NCBI RefSeq assembly: GCF_040939455.1
Contig: NC_134116.1
Coordinates: forward strand, 71,503,900-71,567,899
DNA length: 64,000 bases
Direction of reading: 5' to 3'
Source of the DNA: Microcebus murinus
Taxonomy: Eukaryota > Chordata > Mammalia > Primates > Cheirogaleidae
In this document: positions 23,910 through 35,240 of the stretch, piece by piece
Numbering within the stretch: position 1 is the first letter of the stretch
How the letters are laid out: the number at the start of each line of letters is the position of its first letter
The notes under the pieces: generated by a model
Seen by the model: the letters and a program-made list of their open reading frames with translations, nothing else
Databases searched by the model: none
What the model was told of the DNA's origin: nothing
Translations under genes and position numbers: made by a program

Positions 23910-24125
23910 GTTGGTGTGGCCTAGGGATAGAGTACTTCAGGCAGGTCTGAGTGCAATAACTGATTGTACCCTGTGAATCCTGGCTGGTTACTTAAACCTT
24001 TGTTTCCATTTTTCTACCTGTACTATGGTTGCTATGGAAATTAAATAACATGTAGTTACCACAGTGTCTGGAGTATAACATCAGAATACAATAACCACTG
24101 CTACAGTTATTATCTTTATTGGCAG
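23910..24125 (+). mobile_element. MIR SINE, nearly full length
   Basis: Sense MIR: GATAGAGTACTTCAGGCAGG at the head, CCTGGCTGGTTACTTAAACC, then TACCTGTACTATGGTTGC, AAATTAAATAACATGTAG and CACAGTGTCTGGAGTATAAC. Order and spacing match the consensus. Confidence 0.65.
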
Positions 24126-25639
24126 TTTCTTAGCATATATTGCTTTAGTGTCAATAAATGAACCATCTCATTATAAATCCTCCCAAACAAAGCCAATGTC
24201 AAGTAGGTTGGATAATCCATGAGCAAGCAGCACCCCTGGGAACCCTGGAATGAACTAAGAAAAGACACAGGGTCCTGAAGAGAGGGCTTTACTCCCAACT
24301 TACTCCTTCACCTGCCTCCAGTGGCAACTCTCTCAGCCTCCTCAATGATTAAGTGACACAGCCCAGAGGTTAAACAAGTGTTCTCATAAACTCCCGACTG
24401 TGCATATGGGAATTGTGGCCTCTCCTGTCTTAGAGGCACGCTTGCTTTGAGAACATGAAGCCAGAGTTGTTGGGTCGGCTACCTCATACTGCCCTCTGCA
24501 GAGGCATTTGGTAAAGCCTTGAGCCCGAACTCCAGAATACCATGAAGATAGCTTTATTAGCAAGGACTGAGAATATTTATTCCCTCCAGAAATATTTTCT
24601 TAAACAACCTGAGCTATTTATTCAGTATTGCATCTTAGAAGCAAATTAGGTATCGAAGTGAAAGTACCCTAATGGGACTATCAGAGCTGATTTCCCAAGA
24701 ATGAAGGATTTCTTCCGAGTAGAGAAATGAAAATGCCTCAGGCCTCTGTTCCAATATGAGAATCATATGTTTGTGGATGAGAATCTGTTTTCTATGAAAT
24801 TGCTCCGGAGTTTTTATAGTGGTAACTTCCATAATTTCTATTTTGAAAAGCATGTCAGTCTTATTAACTAGAGGATACCTGGATATCTGTCAGAGATGAA
24901 AATGCCTTTATCATTTTTGAGTATATTCTGCATTGCCAAAATGTGTATCTCAAGCCGCCCCTGCCAGCTCTTTCTCATTACATTCTGGGGCAATGTTTTC
25001 CTACTGTGCTTGCAGGCTGGAAGCATGAGGTCACTGGAGAGAACCAAGCTCCAATCCCAAACTTCATTAAAAGTAATTTCTGAGTTATATACGGCATTGC
25101 TTAGCCACTAGATCTCTGCCTCCCTAGTCATAAACAATCAACAGGTATTTTGGGGGTGTCTTATTTGTGCACAGAACTGTTCTAAGTACTGTGCAGAATG
25201 CCAAAGGAAACTATGCTTTTTGAGATTAAGAATCATGTAGTGTTATTGGGGAAGGGAAGGTCACAGAAATTAGCATACCAAACCAAGTGCAAACAATAGA
25301 ATCAAAGCAATGGCTGAGTAATGCAGCAAAAATCTATGAAATCTAGAAAATGCAAATACTTGCATCACTGAATTGGATTCCTCACTGCATTTGATCATAT
25401 TCTTATGATTTTGATTTTGAGTCTCTAAGACCCAAAATATTCTTGAGAATTTGTTAAACCTAAATGTAACACACTAGTTTTGTAAAACTATTGTAAATTA
25501 GCCATGGACATCACCATAAGACTATGGCTTCAGAAGATCCAAAACCAGAAATCTAAGGAGAACAATCATAGTACAAACATGATTTTGCACATATGGATTT
25601 CACTTTTTGTCTCAGGAACATTTTTTTGTTTTGTTTTGA
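24126..25639. other. Unassigned DNA with an L2 remnant
   Basis: About 25,140-25,265 resembles antisense L2 (CACAGAACTGTTCTAAGTAC). The remainder is unassigned and without gene evidence. Confidence 0.4.
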
Positions 25640-25850
25640 AAGCCCAGGCTGATTTTTCGAGCACTGTAGAGAAATGAAGGATCATGACCAAGTTCCATCA
25701 GACAGATTTGCACCTGCATCCATTTACAAGCAAACGATTCCATTTGCATGCACAAATTGAGTAATTAGGCAGCTAACTCCAAGATCAGCAAACGTAAATG
25801 CTTATTAGCCCACCAGCAAATTGATGCTCATAAAAATTTCCAATCATAGC
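25640..25850. promoter_or_regulatory. Candidate conserved regulatory element (motif cluster)
   Basis: This unique-looking stretch packs an octamer-type ATTTGCAT (25,743-25,750), a homeodomain core TAATTAG, two CAAATTGA words and a CTTATTAGC within about 110 bp. The composition differs from the flanking repeat debris. Homeodomain and POU factors bind such words, and vertebrate developmental enhancers often look like this. No conservation data are available to me, so this is only a candidate. Confidence 0.25.
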
Positions 25851-27224
25851 TTATAGTCCAATTTCTTTTCACCTTTCAAATAATGGCAATATTCTTATAA
25901 TTCCCAAGTTTTCATGGCTTGGGGTTTTTTTCCCCAAATAAAATAACTATCTGAAGTGTTAATACTCCATAAAGTTTTCACTGTTTCAAACAAGGATTGA
26001 AATAACTTCTAAAATTACCAAAAATGATAAATTTCCCACAAAATTCATTATTGTACATACATTAGTGTATATGTTCACATAGATACGTATATGTATGTAT
26101 TTGTATGTGCATTATATAATATACATATATACACTATATATTTTTAATTGAACTTTATTACTGAAATGGATCTTACCACTTGCTCATTCCCTTATTTTTC
26201 ATACTATAAAACTAAGAAGCAGAATAAGAAAATGCCTCTAGTTAGTTGCACAGCTAACTAGATTTGATTCTAGGTCTCCTGATGCATTCTATTCTATTAG
26301 TCTATTCCTTCAGTGTCTTCTTAGGAAAGACAGAATATCTGAATAACTCAGAAAGTTAAAATCAACATATGCAAACAATTTTCTGAAATTGTTTAAATGA
26401 ATTTTTCCTTCTTATCTTTTAACAAGATAAACTAATTGAAAATTTGACATAATTTGACAGTTGGAACAAAGTTTAGCAGTTAGGGAAGTTGCAGTTGTCA
26501 GACTGTATGGATGTTTGGGTCTGTAAAATTTCATACAATGTGTTTCCAACCTTTATTTTGCCAATAGGGACACTTAAAAAAGTGACTATAATTCATTAAC
26601 ACCATAATTCCTGAAAGAAAGGATATTCTAGTGCCAAAAATAAAAAATAAGAAAAAAGTATATGATCTTAAAATAAAGGATTATTTTATAAATCAAATAA
26701 ATTTAATTTTAAATAAAACTATGTAAATAAAGTTTATATAAACACATTTTTCTCAATCTGTTGTGGACAAGTTAGGACGTTCTTTCATATGTTGAGCCAA
26801 GACCTAACTTTCTAGAATTTTTACCCTTATTTGTCTGTACATTCTGGAAGAAATACTATTAAATAGTACCAATGTGGTACCAGTCACATACAAACAAGTC
26901 CACTGTCCGATCATCAGATACTTAGGTAAGCACAGCATGGAGGCAGAGGAAACCAATATTTGTAAAAAGAATCCATGTCTTAAAGGACAAAGAACAGACA
27001 AAAAGATCTAAATGATCTAAATTCCTGAGGATTTCAGAAAACTTCTGACAAAATTCCATGCCAAAGGCCATTTAAATAATCATGTCATTATGATTTTTAA
27101 AGTGATGACAAAAGCAGAACTACTTGAGCACTGTGTCACTGACAAAGGTAATTTTATACATATTATTTTATGTGTCATTAATTGTGTAGGGTAGGAAAAT
27201 ATATTTTTCCTCCTATCCATCTTA
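25851..27224. other. A/T-rich unassigned DNA
   Basis: Includes an alternating TATG/TATA tract at about 26,050-26,150. No gene or repeat family recognised; the 65-codon frame on - at 26,804-27,001 lacks support. Confidence 0.4.
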
Positions 27225-27640
27225 GGTTCTTTGGCTGGGGCCCCTGTAACAAAAAGACAGTTTAACAAAAGAAAAGCCTACAAATTTATTTTATGTAAGT
27301 TCTTTGTGCTAAGGAAATTTCATAGGGAAATTAAGACTCAAAGAAGTGGTTAGCTTTGACGAAGAGTGGAAAGTCATAGAAAAATGTGACAGGACAAAGG
27401 CTGTGAGTGAACCAAGGGAAACTCAGCCAGGCCTGTTTGTTCAGATTCCCTTTGTGTCCCTTTGTCTTCAGAGATAAGGATGCTTCTTTCCTCCAAGTAC
27501 AGGGAGAGCACTTCTCACTCATATAAGGGAGTTATGACCTGCTTCAGAGGAAAAGAGTCGGGGAAAGTCACAAAAAGTCCTTCCTGCACATGCTGTTTCT
27601 CAAATTTTTCAGCTTAATACATTCCATATGCCAAGGTACC
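27225..27640 (-). mobile_element. Probable class I ERV LTR remnant
   Basis: The wording CTGTAACAAAAAGACAGTTT, CAAATTTATTTTATGTAAGT, AGATAAGGATGCTTCTTTCC and CACAAAAAGTCCTTCCTGCA recalls antisense LTRs of the MER4/MER57 kind. No target duplication was found. Class is plausible, family unverified. Confidence 0.4.
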
Positions 27641-27869
27641 ATGTTTTGTGGTAGGCTGTCCTGAATCTCATCACATACATGTATTATTATAAGAGTTACA
27701 TATATTATTACATATGTTAGTTGGTAAATATTCTATGTATAGAGTCAAATCAGAACTATTTTTTCTAATTAGAAATAACAGGAAACAATGGGTTAAAGGA
27801 GTGCTTTTTGGGATAAAGTGAAAGTGTGAGATTCTTCAGATATCATAGATTTTAACCCATATGTCTTTG

Positions 27870-28345
27870 CTCTTGCTGTTTCGTTTGCCCAAAATGACTT
27901 TTATCTGCTTATAAACTCATGACAAGCCTGATTGTCACCCTATCAGGTCTAATTAATTAACTCATATCATTTGTACTTTACACATAAAATCATTATTGCA
28001 CTGGCTGCTGAGTTTGGTTTATATGTTTCTCTGGTATACCAGGAGATCCTCAAGGGGTAGAACTGAATCTTACTATTTTATATATTTTTTATCTCATCTC
28101 AGGTTATATGGTACTTTCTTCAGGAAATCTTCCTGCTGGTTATCGTAAGTATTGGTACATTGTTGGGTGTTACTTCAGCACTCAGCATCATAGCCATCCT
28201 TATAACTCTTGTCAAACTCTATCGTAATTATCTCACTACTTGCCCTTTTTACCCACTAGAGAACAACATCTTCATGGAAAATAGTAGAAACTCATTAAAT
28301 ATTTGTGATTAGCAAAGTGACTCACACATAGAAATTACTCAATTT
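27870..28345 (+). mobile_element. L2 3'-end fragments
   Basis: Sense L2 text: GCTCTTGCTGTTTCGTTTGC, ATATGTTTCTCTGGTATACC, AACTGAATCTTACTATTTTA; then a second piece with AGGAAATCTTCCTGCTGG, CACTACTTGCCCTTTTTACC and TCATTAAATATTTGTGA. It may be two L2 copies side by side. Confidence 0.55.
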
Positions 28346-28399
28346 TTTACACATCATTGTTAATAGAAGTGCAATATTTTATGGATTTCCTGGAATTAT

Positions 28400-28745
28400 T
28401 TCTGCAGGTACAGCTAAATGTGGACATTTAACTGTCACCTCAAGTCCAATGGTAAAATGCATCATCACCTTTCAAAACCATTTTCCCATTCAATTCTCCA
28501 TTTCTGTCAAGATACAATCCTTCTCCATGCCACCTATGTCTTAGTGCTCTAATTTTCCTCCCTCTCCTCAATCCCTTCCTACTTAATCTACTTTATACAC
28601 TGCTCTCCAATCAACCTTCCTAAAACTGCCACATTAATCACATTAATCCCATGTGCAAACCTTTAATAAATCCTCATTGTCTATAGGAAGTGGGGCCTGA
28701 TTCAGACGGTCCTCCTTCCCTTTGAACATTATCAACTATTTCTCC
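28400..28745 (+). mobile_element. L2 fragment
   Basis: Pyrimidine-rich sense L2 text: CACTGCTCTCCAATCAACCT, TCCTAAAACTGCCACATTAA, CCCATGTGCAAACCTTTAAT and AATCCTCATTGTCTATAGGA match the segment upstream of the L2 3' end. Confidence 0.5.
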
Positions 28746-28864
28746 TAATCTTGGTTTTTGCCAGCTGCTACAGTTCCAGTGGGCAGGAAGATGACAAAGA
28801 AGTGGCAGAGGGAAGGCATGGTGAAAGGGACAGGTGAACTACTTCCTCAAGGACGATGCCATAG

Positions 28865-29235
28865 GAGCTGTTAAAAAATATTAATTGGGACCCTTTAGGC
28901 TGAGATGGCTGCAAAGCCCTGGCTTCCTACTGATGCAACTCCATGTAAGTAGTAAAACAAAACCTAAGCTTAACCAATCAGAAACTAGGGCTTTCCACTT
29001 TAATCAAGCAAATATTTTCTTTGTCTTGTTTTTGCAGATACCTCATAAAAGTTTTCCCTCCACACCCCTTTGGTGGAGCCCAAACCATTTGTGGTTTGAC
29101 ACCACTGAATTGCTGTCAGCTCGAATAAACTTTTTAACATTTCAGTGTATCTAAACTTTAATGTGCCTAAGTCTTTTAACAGATTGAGGTGAAGATTTGG
29201 GGTTCCCAGTAGAAAGCTGGTGAGACACATTTGGG
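28865..29235 (+). mobile_element. Probable ERV LTR remnant
   Basis: ACCTCATAAAAGTTTTCCCT, TTTGGTGGAGCCCAAACCAT and CTCGAATAAACTTTTTAACA resemble an LTR promoter/polyadenylation region with an AATAAA signal at about 29,124. The 89-codon frame at 28,885-29,154 lies within it. No target duplication found. Confidence 0.4.
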
Positions 29236-29272
29236 GTGAAAGTTAAGGTAAAACAGGAGAAGGAGTAGGCTT

Positions 29273-29335
29273 CCTCACACGCATGCACATATACGTGCAC
29301 ATGCACACACACATGTGTACACACACAGACACAAT
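29273..29335. repeat. Alternating purine-pyrimidine (CA/TG/CG) tract
   Basis: Alternating ACACGCATGCAC and ACACATGTGTACACACAC words form a degenerate dinucleotide repeat with Z-DNA-favouring composition. The open frames across it on both strands are repeat artefacts. Confidence 0.7.
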
Positions 29336-29544
29336 GATGAGCAGAGTGGCACTGGGCTGCGAGTTGAGAACAAAGCTACATCCATCCCATGTCAGCCAGT
29401 TAATCTTCCTGGTACACAACCAAAGGCAGAAACTAAGCCGCCTCATCCAGGAGTTGGGGATGGGGAATTCTGACAACTCAGGGAGGAGAGCAAGTGGGGC
29501 CTCATTGACCTGATCCACCTGCCCTTGTCCATCTGATCTTAACT

Positions 29545-29990
29545 CGTTTTTAAGCAACTTTTATACTTTAAATTGTCCAAATATTATATTCTCATGTAGA
29601 CAATTTTAAAAAGAATAAACAAGAAAATAAAGATTCTTCAAATATATAGAGACACATATATGAATATATATCTTTTCTACATTAGAAAAATCATCCTAGA
29701 CATCAACTTTAATGCTCCATGATATTCCACTAAATGTATTTAACTAGTCCTCTGTTTATTCATATTGATGTGAATATCTTTGTGCATAAATGGTCATTTC
29801 TTAAAGGTAGGTTCCTACAAGTAGGTCTGTGTTTCAATGGATGTGAAAAACTTTAAGATTCTTGATACATATTGTTAAGTTTCCCTCAGACAGCTCATAC
29901 CAATGTATGAACCCACCTGTCTTCCTAGCACCAAGTGCTGTCAACTACTACCATATTAACTATCCCAACCCGCACTCACAAATAATATCA
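29545..29990 (-). mobile_element. Old L1M fragment
   Basis: Antisense L1M: TGCTCCATGATATTCCACTA, TTTAACTAGTCCTCTGTTTA, GGTAGGTTCCTACAAGTAGG and ACCAATGTATGAACCCACCT. Very diverged, with no coding capacity. Confidence 0.6.
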
Positions 29991-31290
29991 GGCAAAGAAG
30001 AATCAGTAGATATTTGTGAGAATAAATTTGCACAGAGGAGAACAACCAAGATAAATAAGCAGAACAACTAACTCTGGAGAAAACAGATGTAGTTCAGAGG
30101 CTAGAAGGGAGTTTTAAAATTTCTTATTCATAGCCTCAGAGAAATATGAGAAGATATTGAAACCACAAAACTATAGGCTGTGATCAAAAAGGAGCAATCA
30201 CAGGAAAAGACATTTCTTGGTAATTAAAAACATGATTCTAAAATTAAAAATTTAATAGAAGTATTGAGGGATGCACTTGTAGAAATTTCTCAAAATATAG
30301 AGCAAGAGGAAAAAGGCAGAAAATCTGAGTGGCTTGTTGTTTGGTCTAGCCTGTCTTAACATGGAAAATAATAACACAGCTTTCAGAAACTGGGGTGGGA
30401 GAGGAGTGGGAAGATGGAGGGAAATATTAGGATCAGAAATGTCCACATCTTAAATCAATGGGGAAGAAAGTGATCAAATCAAAGAAGAGAGGCTTGAATA
30501 TGTTACTTAGAGTTAGAAAGGAAACTGCCAGGAGAACCCAAACTACTGGTCATCAACAGAACTTGAGGTGAGCAGAAGAGATGGAGGAACATAAGTTAAA
30601 TTCTCCTTTCATATCATTAAGACAAAAGATGTTGCTTGTAATTATGAAGAATTAAAGTGATTTTGTGTTCTTTGTTGTTAATAGCGGTAACTACCAGAAA
30701 TGTTACAAACTAAAATTGTTTATTTTAATTTAAAATTATTGCTTGTTTATTTGTACTTTTCCAGAATAAAAGATGTATTATAGTCTTCTATACTGTCGGA
30801 ATCTTTTCACCAGGTTCATGTAATCATATTATAAAAATGAAAACCACACGTTGAAAAGACAAGGTGACACACCAAGCTTTTCCAAACATGCAAGTCTACA
30901 TTTATCCTGCATACAGAAGCTAAGGACCGGGTGTAGCTTAGGAGGCAGTTAGTGGAAAGAAAGTTGTGGGTTAGCCTTGGAAACCTTTACTCTCCATTTA
31001 TTTGCAAGAGACCCTTTGGGGGAGCTTGGGAAGATGCTAAGAGAGTGTGAATCTGAGCTGGTGGGTATTCAAGTAAGACCTGCAGTTAGGAAGCATTATT
31101 TGAAGAAGGGGACAGGGAATACATTTTCACGGCACCACACAGAGGGGGTGATTGGAAGGAAGAGCAGATAGCATAGCAGCAGATTAAGCTGGAACTGTTT
31201 GGCAAAGGATGTTGAAAGTGACAAGAAGGTGGAGATTTAACTACAGGTTCTCCTGTCAAAATTTCTTGAAGAGAACATGAGGATAAATTC
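29991..31290. other. Unassigned DNA
   Basis: No gene, RNA or repeat family recognised. Confidence 0.4.
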
Positions 31291-31297
31291 AGCAGAT

Positions 31298-31456
31298 AAA
31301 ATACTTTTAAAACATGGTGAGTGCGATGCATACCACCTGGAGGCTGAACACGCTTGAAGCTCTGGCATAGTGTCGTGGGGGAGGGGGGAAGGGGCAAGTT
31401 ATGTAACCCTAACAATAATTGTACCCCCATAATATGTGGTAATAAAAAATACTTTT
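31298..31456 (+). mobile_element. Lemur-type L1 3' stub with target duplication
   Basis: The insert contains CACGCTTGAAGCTCTGGCAT, a G-rich tract, GTTATGTAACCCTAACAATA and the tail GTACCCCCATAATATG followed by AATAAAAA. The flanks share AAAATACTTTT (31,298-31,308 and 31,446-31,456). It is a 5'-truncated L1 3' UTR; its variant G-rich segment differs from the 3.1 and 59.9 kb copies, so it belongs to a related subfamily. Confidence 0.7.
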
Positions 31457-32574
31457 TAAAAAAAGTTGTCTAGCTTTCTCTCAACACATTGCTTATTTGT
31501 TATGTGGTCTTCTGATGATGACTTGCCCCCCACTCCTTCCCAGAAATAGTTATTCTTTTTTAAAGATATTATGGCCCATAAGACTATTCAACCACGATTT
31601 CAAATACACATATATATTCTGTGAATTACTCCTCCGCAGGAAGAAAAATCTCTGTCTACTGCCTGCCCATACAGAGCTATTCTACTAGTAGTTCAATATA
31701 GTGCGATCATATATGTAGGAACACTTTTTGTTACATATTTATTATGGTTATTCATATTATGGGAAATTTCCTATAGCATCAGTGTCCAAAGTAACTGAGG
31801 AGGAAACCACATTCTGGCTATCACTGTACTCAAAATATGTTATGTATACTTTGGACAAACATTCTCTTGCCTATTGACCAGAGCTCCCTTCTTTGATTTA
31901 GCTATCTTATTGAATAAATGAAATGGAAACAGTTTAAAAACATCTTATATCTGCTAGAAAGAGTATATCCTGGTAGAATGGGGAAGTACCTTCCTTGAGG
32001 AGACTTGGAATTATATTTAGAATCACTTCCCTTTTTTTCCCCAGCACCTGCATGTGTTGTTTTCACATAGTACCACCTTTCCTTCCTACACCCAAGGAGG
32101 GAGAAAGAGATAAATGGGAGAAAATGGGAGAAAGAAAAAACCTAGTAATTAGTTCTTCTGCATTTTCAAACAGGTATTTGCAAGCAACCAGAGGTTCTTC
32201 CTAGAAACTGTTGGCAGCAAAAGGAAAGGGCTCGTCCTCAGTCCTCATCTCAGAACTTCCAATGTCTCATTCCTTTACTACAGCTGCTATCAAACCCAAA
32301 CACTTCTAAATAAAGCATCCTTTCAAAGTTTACTCTTGTACTGAATTAAAAATAATGAACTAGTTGTATAGAATTGTTTTAAAGGAGCAGTACCATGTGT
32401 AAGTAATCCAGAGAATAACAAATTCCAATTAACATGAAAATTTGCTAAACTACTGGGTAATTTCTTTTAGTTTGTTATATTACCTGGAAGACTCTAGATA
32501 TATTAGGTACAGAGAAACCAGATAGAGGATAGTTTTTCAAGTACTTTGTTGGAGTTTAGAGTTTAGTTTCTTTG
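31457..32574. other. Unassigned DNA
   Basis: No gene or repeat family recognised; short open frames without support. Confidence 0.4.
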
Positions 32575-32805
32575 CTTTTATTTTTAGAAACAGTGTCTTG
32601 GTCTGTCACCTGGGCTGGAGTGCAGTGGTGTCAGCATAGCTCACTGCAACCTTGAACCCTTGAACAAAAGATCCTCCTGCTTCAGCCTCCCAAGTAGCTG
32701 GGCCTATAGGTCACCTATAGCCTATAGCCACCACACCTGGCTAAATTTTTAATTTTTATTTTTTAAAGACTGGGTCTTGCTATGTTGCTCAGGCTGTTCT
32801 TTGCT
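32575..32805 (-). mobile_element. Old Alu (AluJ/FRAM-like)
   Basis: Antisense Alu: TCTGTCACCTGGGCTGGAGT, GCAGTGGTGTCAGCATAGCT, CACTGCAACCTTGAACCCTT and AGCCTCCCAAGTAGCTGGG. A small duplicated CACCTATAGCCTATAG segment has expanded within it. It lacks the lemur-specific linker and is more diverged, so it predates the copies at 40.1 and 43.6 kb. Confidence 0.8.
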
Positions 32806-33061
32806 CTTTTATTAAGCATCTGTAACTCTGGAACATAGTGGTCCCAGTAGCCAAGTACTACTAAGAATCAACCTTCCAGAAAAATTATAATGAGATAAGG
32901 AATATCTGAGAATAGTGAAATTTGTAGCATGTATGTTTCTACCAAAATTGGCACCTACTGGGTCTCACCTACTGAATTTCTTTTGTTTCTTCACCACTAC
33001 CTCTCAACCCTTTTTCTAAGATCTTAAATATTACATTATAAACTCGTTTCACCACACTGTA
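32806..33061. other. Unassigned DNA upstream of the pseudogene
   Basis: No promoter or exon is apparent. This agrees with the downstream gene copy being a retrotransposed fragment that arrived without its own promoter. Confidence 0.4.
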
Positions 33062-33756
33062 CTCTTGTGGACCCTAGTGTGGCATCTGCTATAGCAAAAG
33101 TGGCTTTGGAGGAGTTTTCTTGGATCTGGGAGGAGGTAGCACTGGAATTGGTTGAATGGCTGAAGCTCACGTCAAGAAAATATTAACACGACAAGCAGCA
33201 CAAGTCTCTGGGAAAGTGAATCCCACTACGGCCTGGAGAGCAGCAAATACGGGGGTGCCCAAGAAGCCAGGGCAGCTTGAAGGAGCTGAAGGGGAATCAG
33301 TGGAAAAAGATTGATGGTCAGCAACCTGGAAAGGCAGAAAACAAAGTGGAAAAGAAACACATGAAGATGATAAAGCACAAGATGGAGAAAATGAAGAAAA
33401 ACAAAAAACAGTGAGAAGAACAGGACAGTGAAGTTAGTGAGGATACCAAATCAGAGGAAAAGGAGATGGAAGAGAACAAAGGAATCACTGATCCATGTAA
33501 AGAAAGGGTGGGTGATATCAGGAAGAAGAAAGTAGAACATGAAATTTCTGAAGGAAACATTGCTGCAGCCGCAGCAACTGCTCCTGCCTCAGCTACTACC
33601 AAAGCCAAGCACCTGGCTGCCATGGAAGAGAGAAAGACTGGTCCCTGGGAGCCCTCCTGGTTGAGACTCGTATGAAGAAACCAGAGATCAAACTTCGACA
33701 TTTTGAGGAACTGGAAACTGTCATGGACAGAGAGAAAGAGGCTGAAAGTAAGGAAT
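33062..33756 (+). pseudogene. SMARCC1: SMARCC1 processed pseudogene fragment
   Basis: The parent encodes BAF155, a scaffold subunit of SWI/SNF chromatin-remodelling complexes. In order, translated pieces show VDPSVAS, VALEEFSW, then the acidic linker ([14 protein letters not shown]), [12 protein letters not shown], an alanine-rich run, [13 protein letters not shown] and, after a frameshift near 33,635, [15 protein letters not shown]. These follow the SMARCC1 linker into the C-terminal coiled coil; the [10 protein letters not shown] wording favours SMARCC1 over SMARCC2. The span should cross several exons but no intron is present, so it is a retrocopy. It is broken by an in-frame TAA near 33,183, a deletion near 33,415 and the frameshift. 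Both ends are truncated: no N-terminal SWIRM/SANT region, and it stops within the coiled coil without the 3' UTR or a polyA tail. The 69-codon frame 33,466-33,675 is part of it, and the longer antisense frame is a shadow. No function expected. Confidence 0.85.
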
Positions 33757-34164
33757 AATAATAATGCAATATAAATTATGAAAATATATTAGTATATATT
33801 AATATTATATCTTATATAATAATACAATATACAAAATAGTAACAGTGGATTTTTGATAATTAAACTCTGACCACTTTTCATAAAATACAAGTTAGACAAA
33901 ATAAATGGAAGCCTATTGTGTTGGTCTCTGTAAAAAAATAATAAAATCAAATTCTGGAGAAATTGTCTTGAATCTTCAAGGAATATTATTGATCAATTTT
34001 TAGAATCACAGCATTCTCCTGTTGATACTTTTTATTCTTCCACTACTATTACTAAAAATAATTTGCACTGAGAGATTAAGTTTACACTCAAAGACTTACT
34101 AATGCCAATGAAGGGCAGAAAAAACAATTATATATTTAAACTTTTTCTTTTCTAGCTAAAAGGA
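33757..34164. other. A/T-rich unassigned DNA
   Basis: Begins with an (AAT)n/AT-rich tract (33,757-33,840: repeated AATATTA and TATATAATAATACA words) just after the pseudogene. Nothing else recognised. Confidence 0.5.
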
Positions 34165-34380
34165 GGAAGGAGTGTTTAAGAAAATAGGCTCTGGAAATGG
34201 ACTGACTTGGTTCAGACCATGGCTCCATAGCTTATTAGCTGTGTGACCCTGAGCAAGTAACCTAACCTCTCTGCCTCAGTTTCCCCATCTTCAAAATGAA
34301 GACTACACTAGTTCCTACAGTATAGGCCAATTGGGAGCTAAACAATATAATACTGAAAAAATGCTTAGCTAGTTTCCTGT
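34165..34380 (+). mobile_element. MIR SINE
   Basis: Clear sense MIR: AAATAGGCTCTGGAAATGGA, AGCTTATTAGCTGTGTGACC, CTGAGCAAGTAACCTAACCT, CTCTGCCTCAGTTTCCCCAT. The 3' end is diverged. A second MIR-like segment follows. Confidence 0.8.
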
Positions 34381-34404
34381 TCCTAACTGATATTATTTAA
34401 CTAT

Positions 34405-34550
34405 TTTAATCCTCCATTCTCTCATCTGTCAAAAAGAGAATACTTATTTTGACTAACTTAACATATTGATCTGAACATTAGAGAAGATAAAACACCACAT
34501 TGCTTGATACATTATAAACCCCCAATAAATAGTAGTCATAATTTATTGGC
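34405..34550 (+). mobile_element. Second MIR 3' half
   Basis: TCCATTCTCTCATCTGTCAA, then GAGAAGATAAAACACCACAT and CCCCAATAAATAGTAGTCAT repeat the MIR 3' half in the same orientation directly after the previous copy. It is a second MIR or a partial duplication. Confidence 0.6.
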
Positions 34551-34619
34551 CTAACTTTTTAACAAAACAGCAGTTGTAAATCCAAATATGGTGTCTTCCA
34601 AATGAACTTCAGAAACACT

Positions 34620-35240
34620 GCCATCTAGCGACGCATCTAAGGCTCCTCCCCACTCTGTTCCAGAAGCTAGTTCTATGACCTTTCATTGTTTCTGCCTTGT
34701 TGATGAAATAGGCTCTGCTCAGTCCTGTGAAGGTGCACTTTGAAAAGATCGGGCCCTGCTGGCCTCCACTGCCTGCCACAGGCTCAGGGAGCTGGGAACA
34801 AAAGGAGGGAAAACACGTGAGAGGCAGCAGCCCTGTGAGTACTTAGGTTCTAACAAGCCGTTTACTTCTCTCGTGTTCATGTTGACTCAACTGTGGACAC
34901 AGTGTTTCCTTAAGCAAAATCAACGTGATAATAACGAAAAATCAACAAAACAGTGCAGCACACGAATTAGCTGGGGCATTACTGTGCAAAGCTATAGTAT
35001 GGTAAGATGGGTTTGGGGTGGAGCGCAGTTAAAACAGCCAAGGAAGAGCCGTGGCAATTAAGCAGCAGATTACAGGTGGCTGGGGGCCAAGGGGCGAGGG
35101 ATTATCTCGGCTGCCTCGACCACCGGCTTTCAGAGGCATTTGTGTGTTCCTGGACTAGAACAGAAATTGCCCTAAGACAAACTGAGCAGGTTGGACCTCA
35201 TCTACAGAGCAAACACAGAACGGTGATAAATAAATGGTGA
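34620..35240. promoter_or_regulatory. CpG-retaining unique block, candidate regulatory element
   Basis: By eye this 620-bp stretch keeps about sixteen CpGs, against about four in 36,000-36,600. It carries no recognised repeat. Words such as GAATTAGC, GCAATTAAGC and GTGATAATAAC lie among the CpGs. Relative CpG retention can mean low germline methylation, as at promoters and enhancers. It is too CpG-poor for a classic island, and open frames here (62 and 77 codons) lack domains. The function is inference. Confidence 0.3.

Noticed and set aside
33318..33701. 127-codon Ser/Phe-rich frame on -
   Set aside because: It is the antisense shadow of the Glu/Lys-rich SMARCC1 pseudogene.
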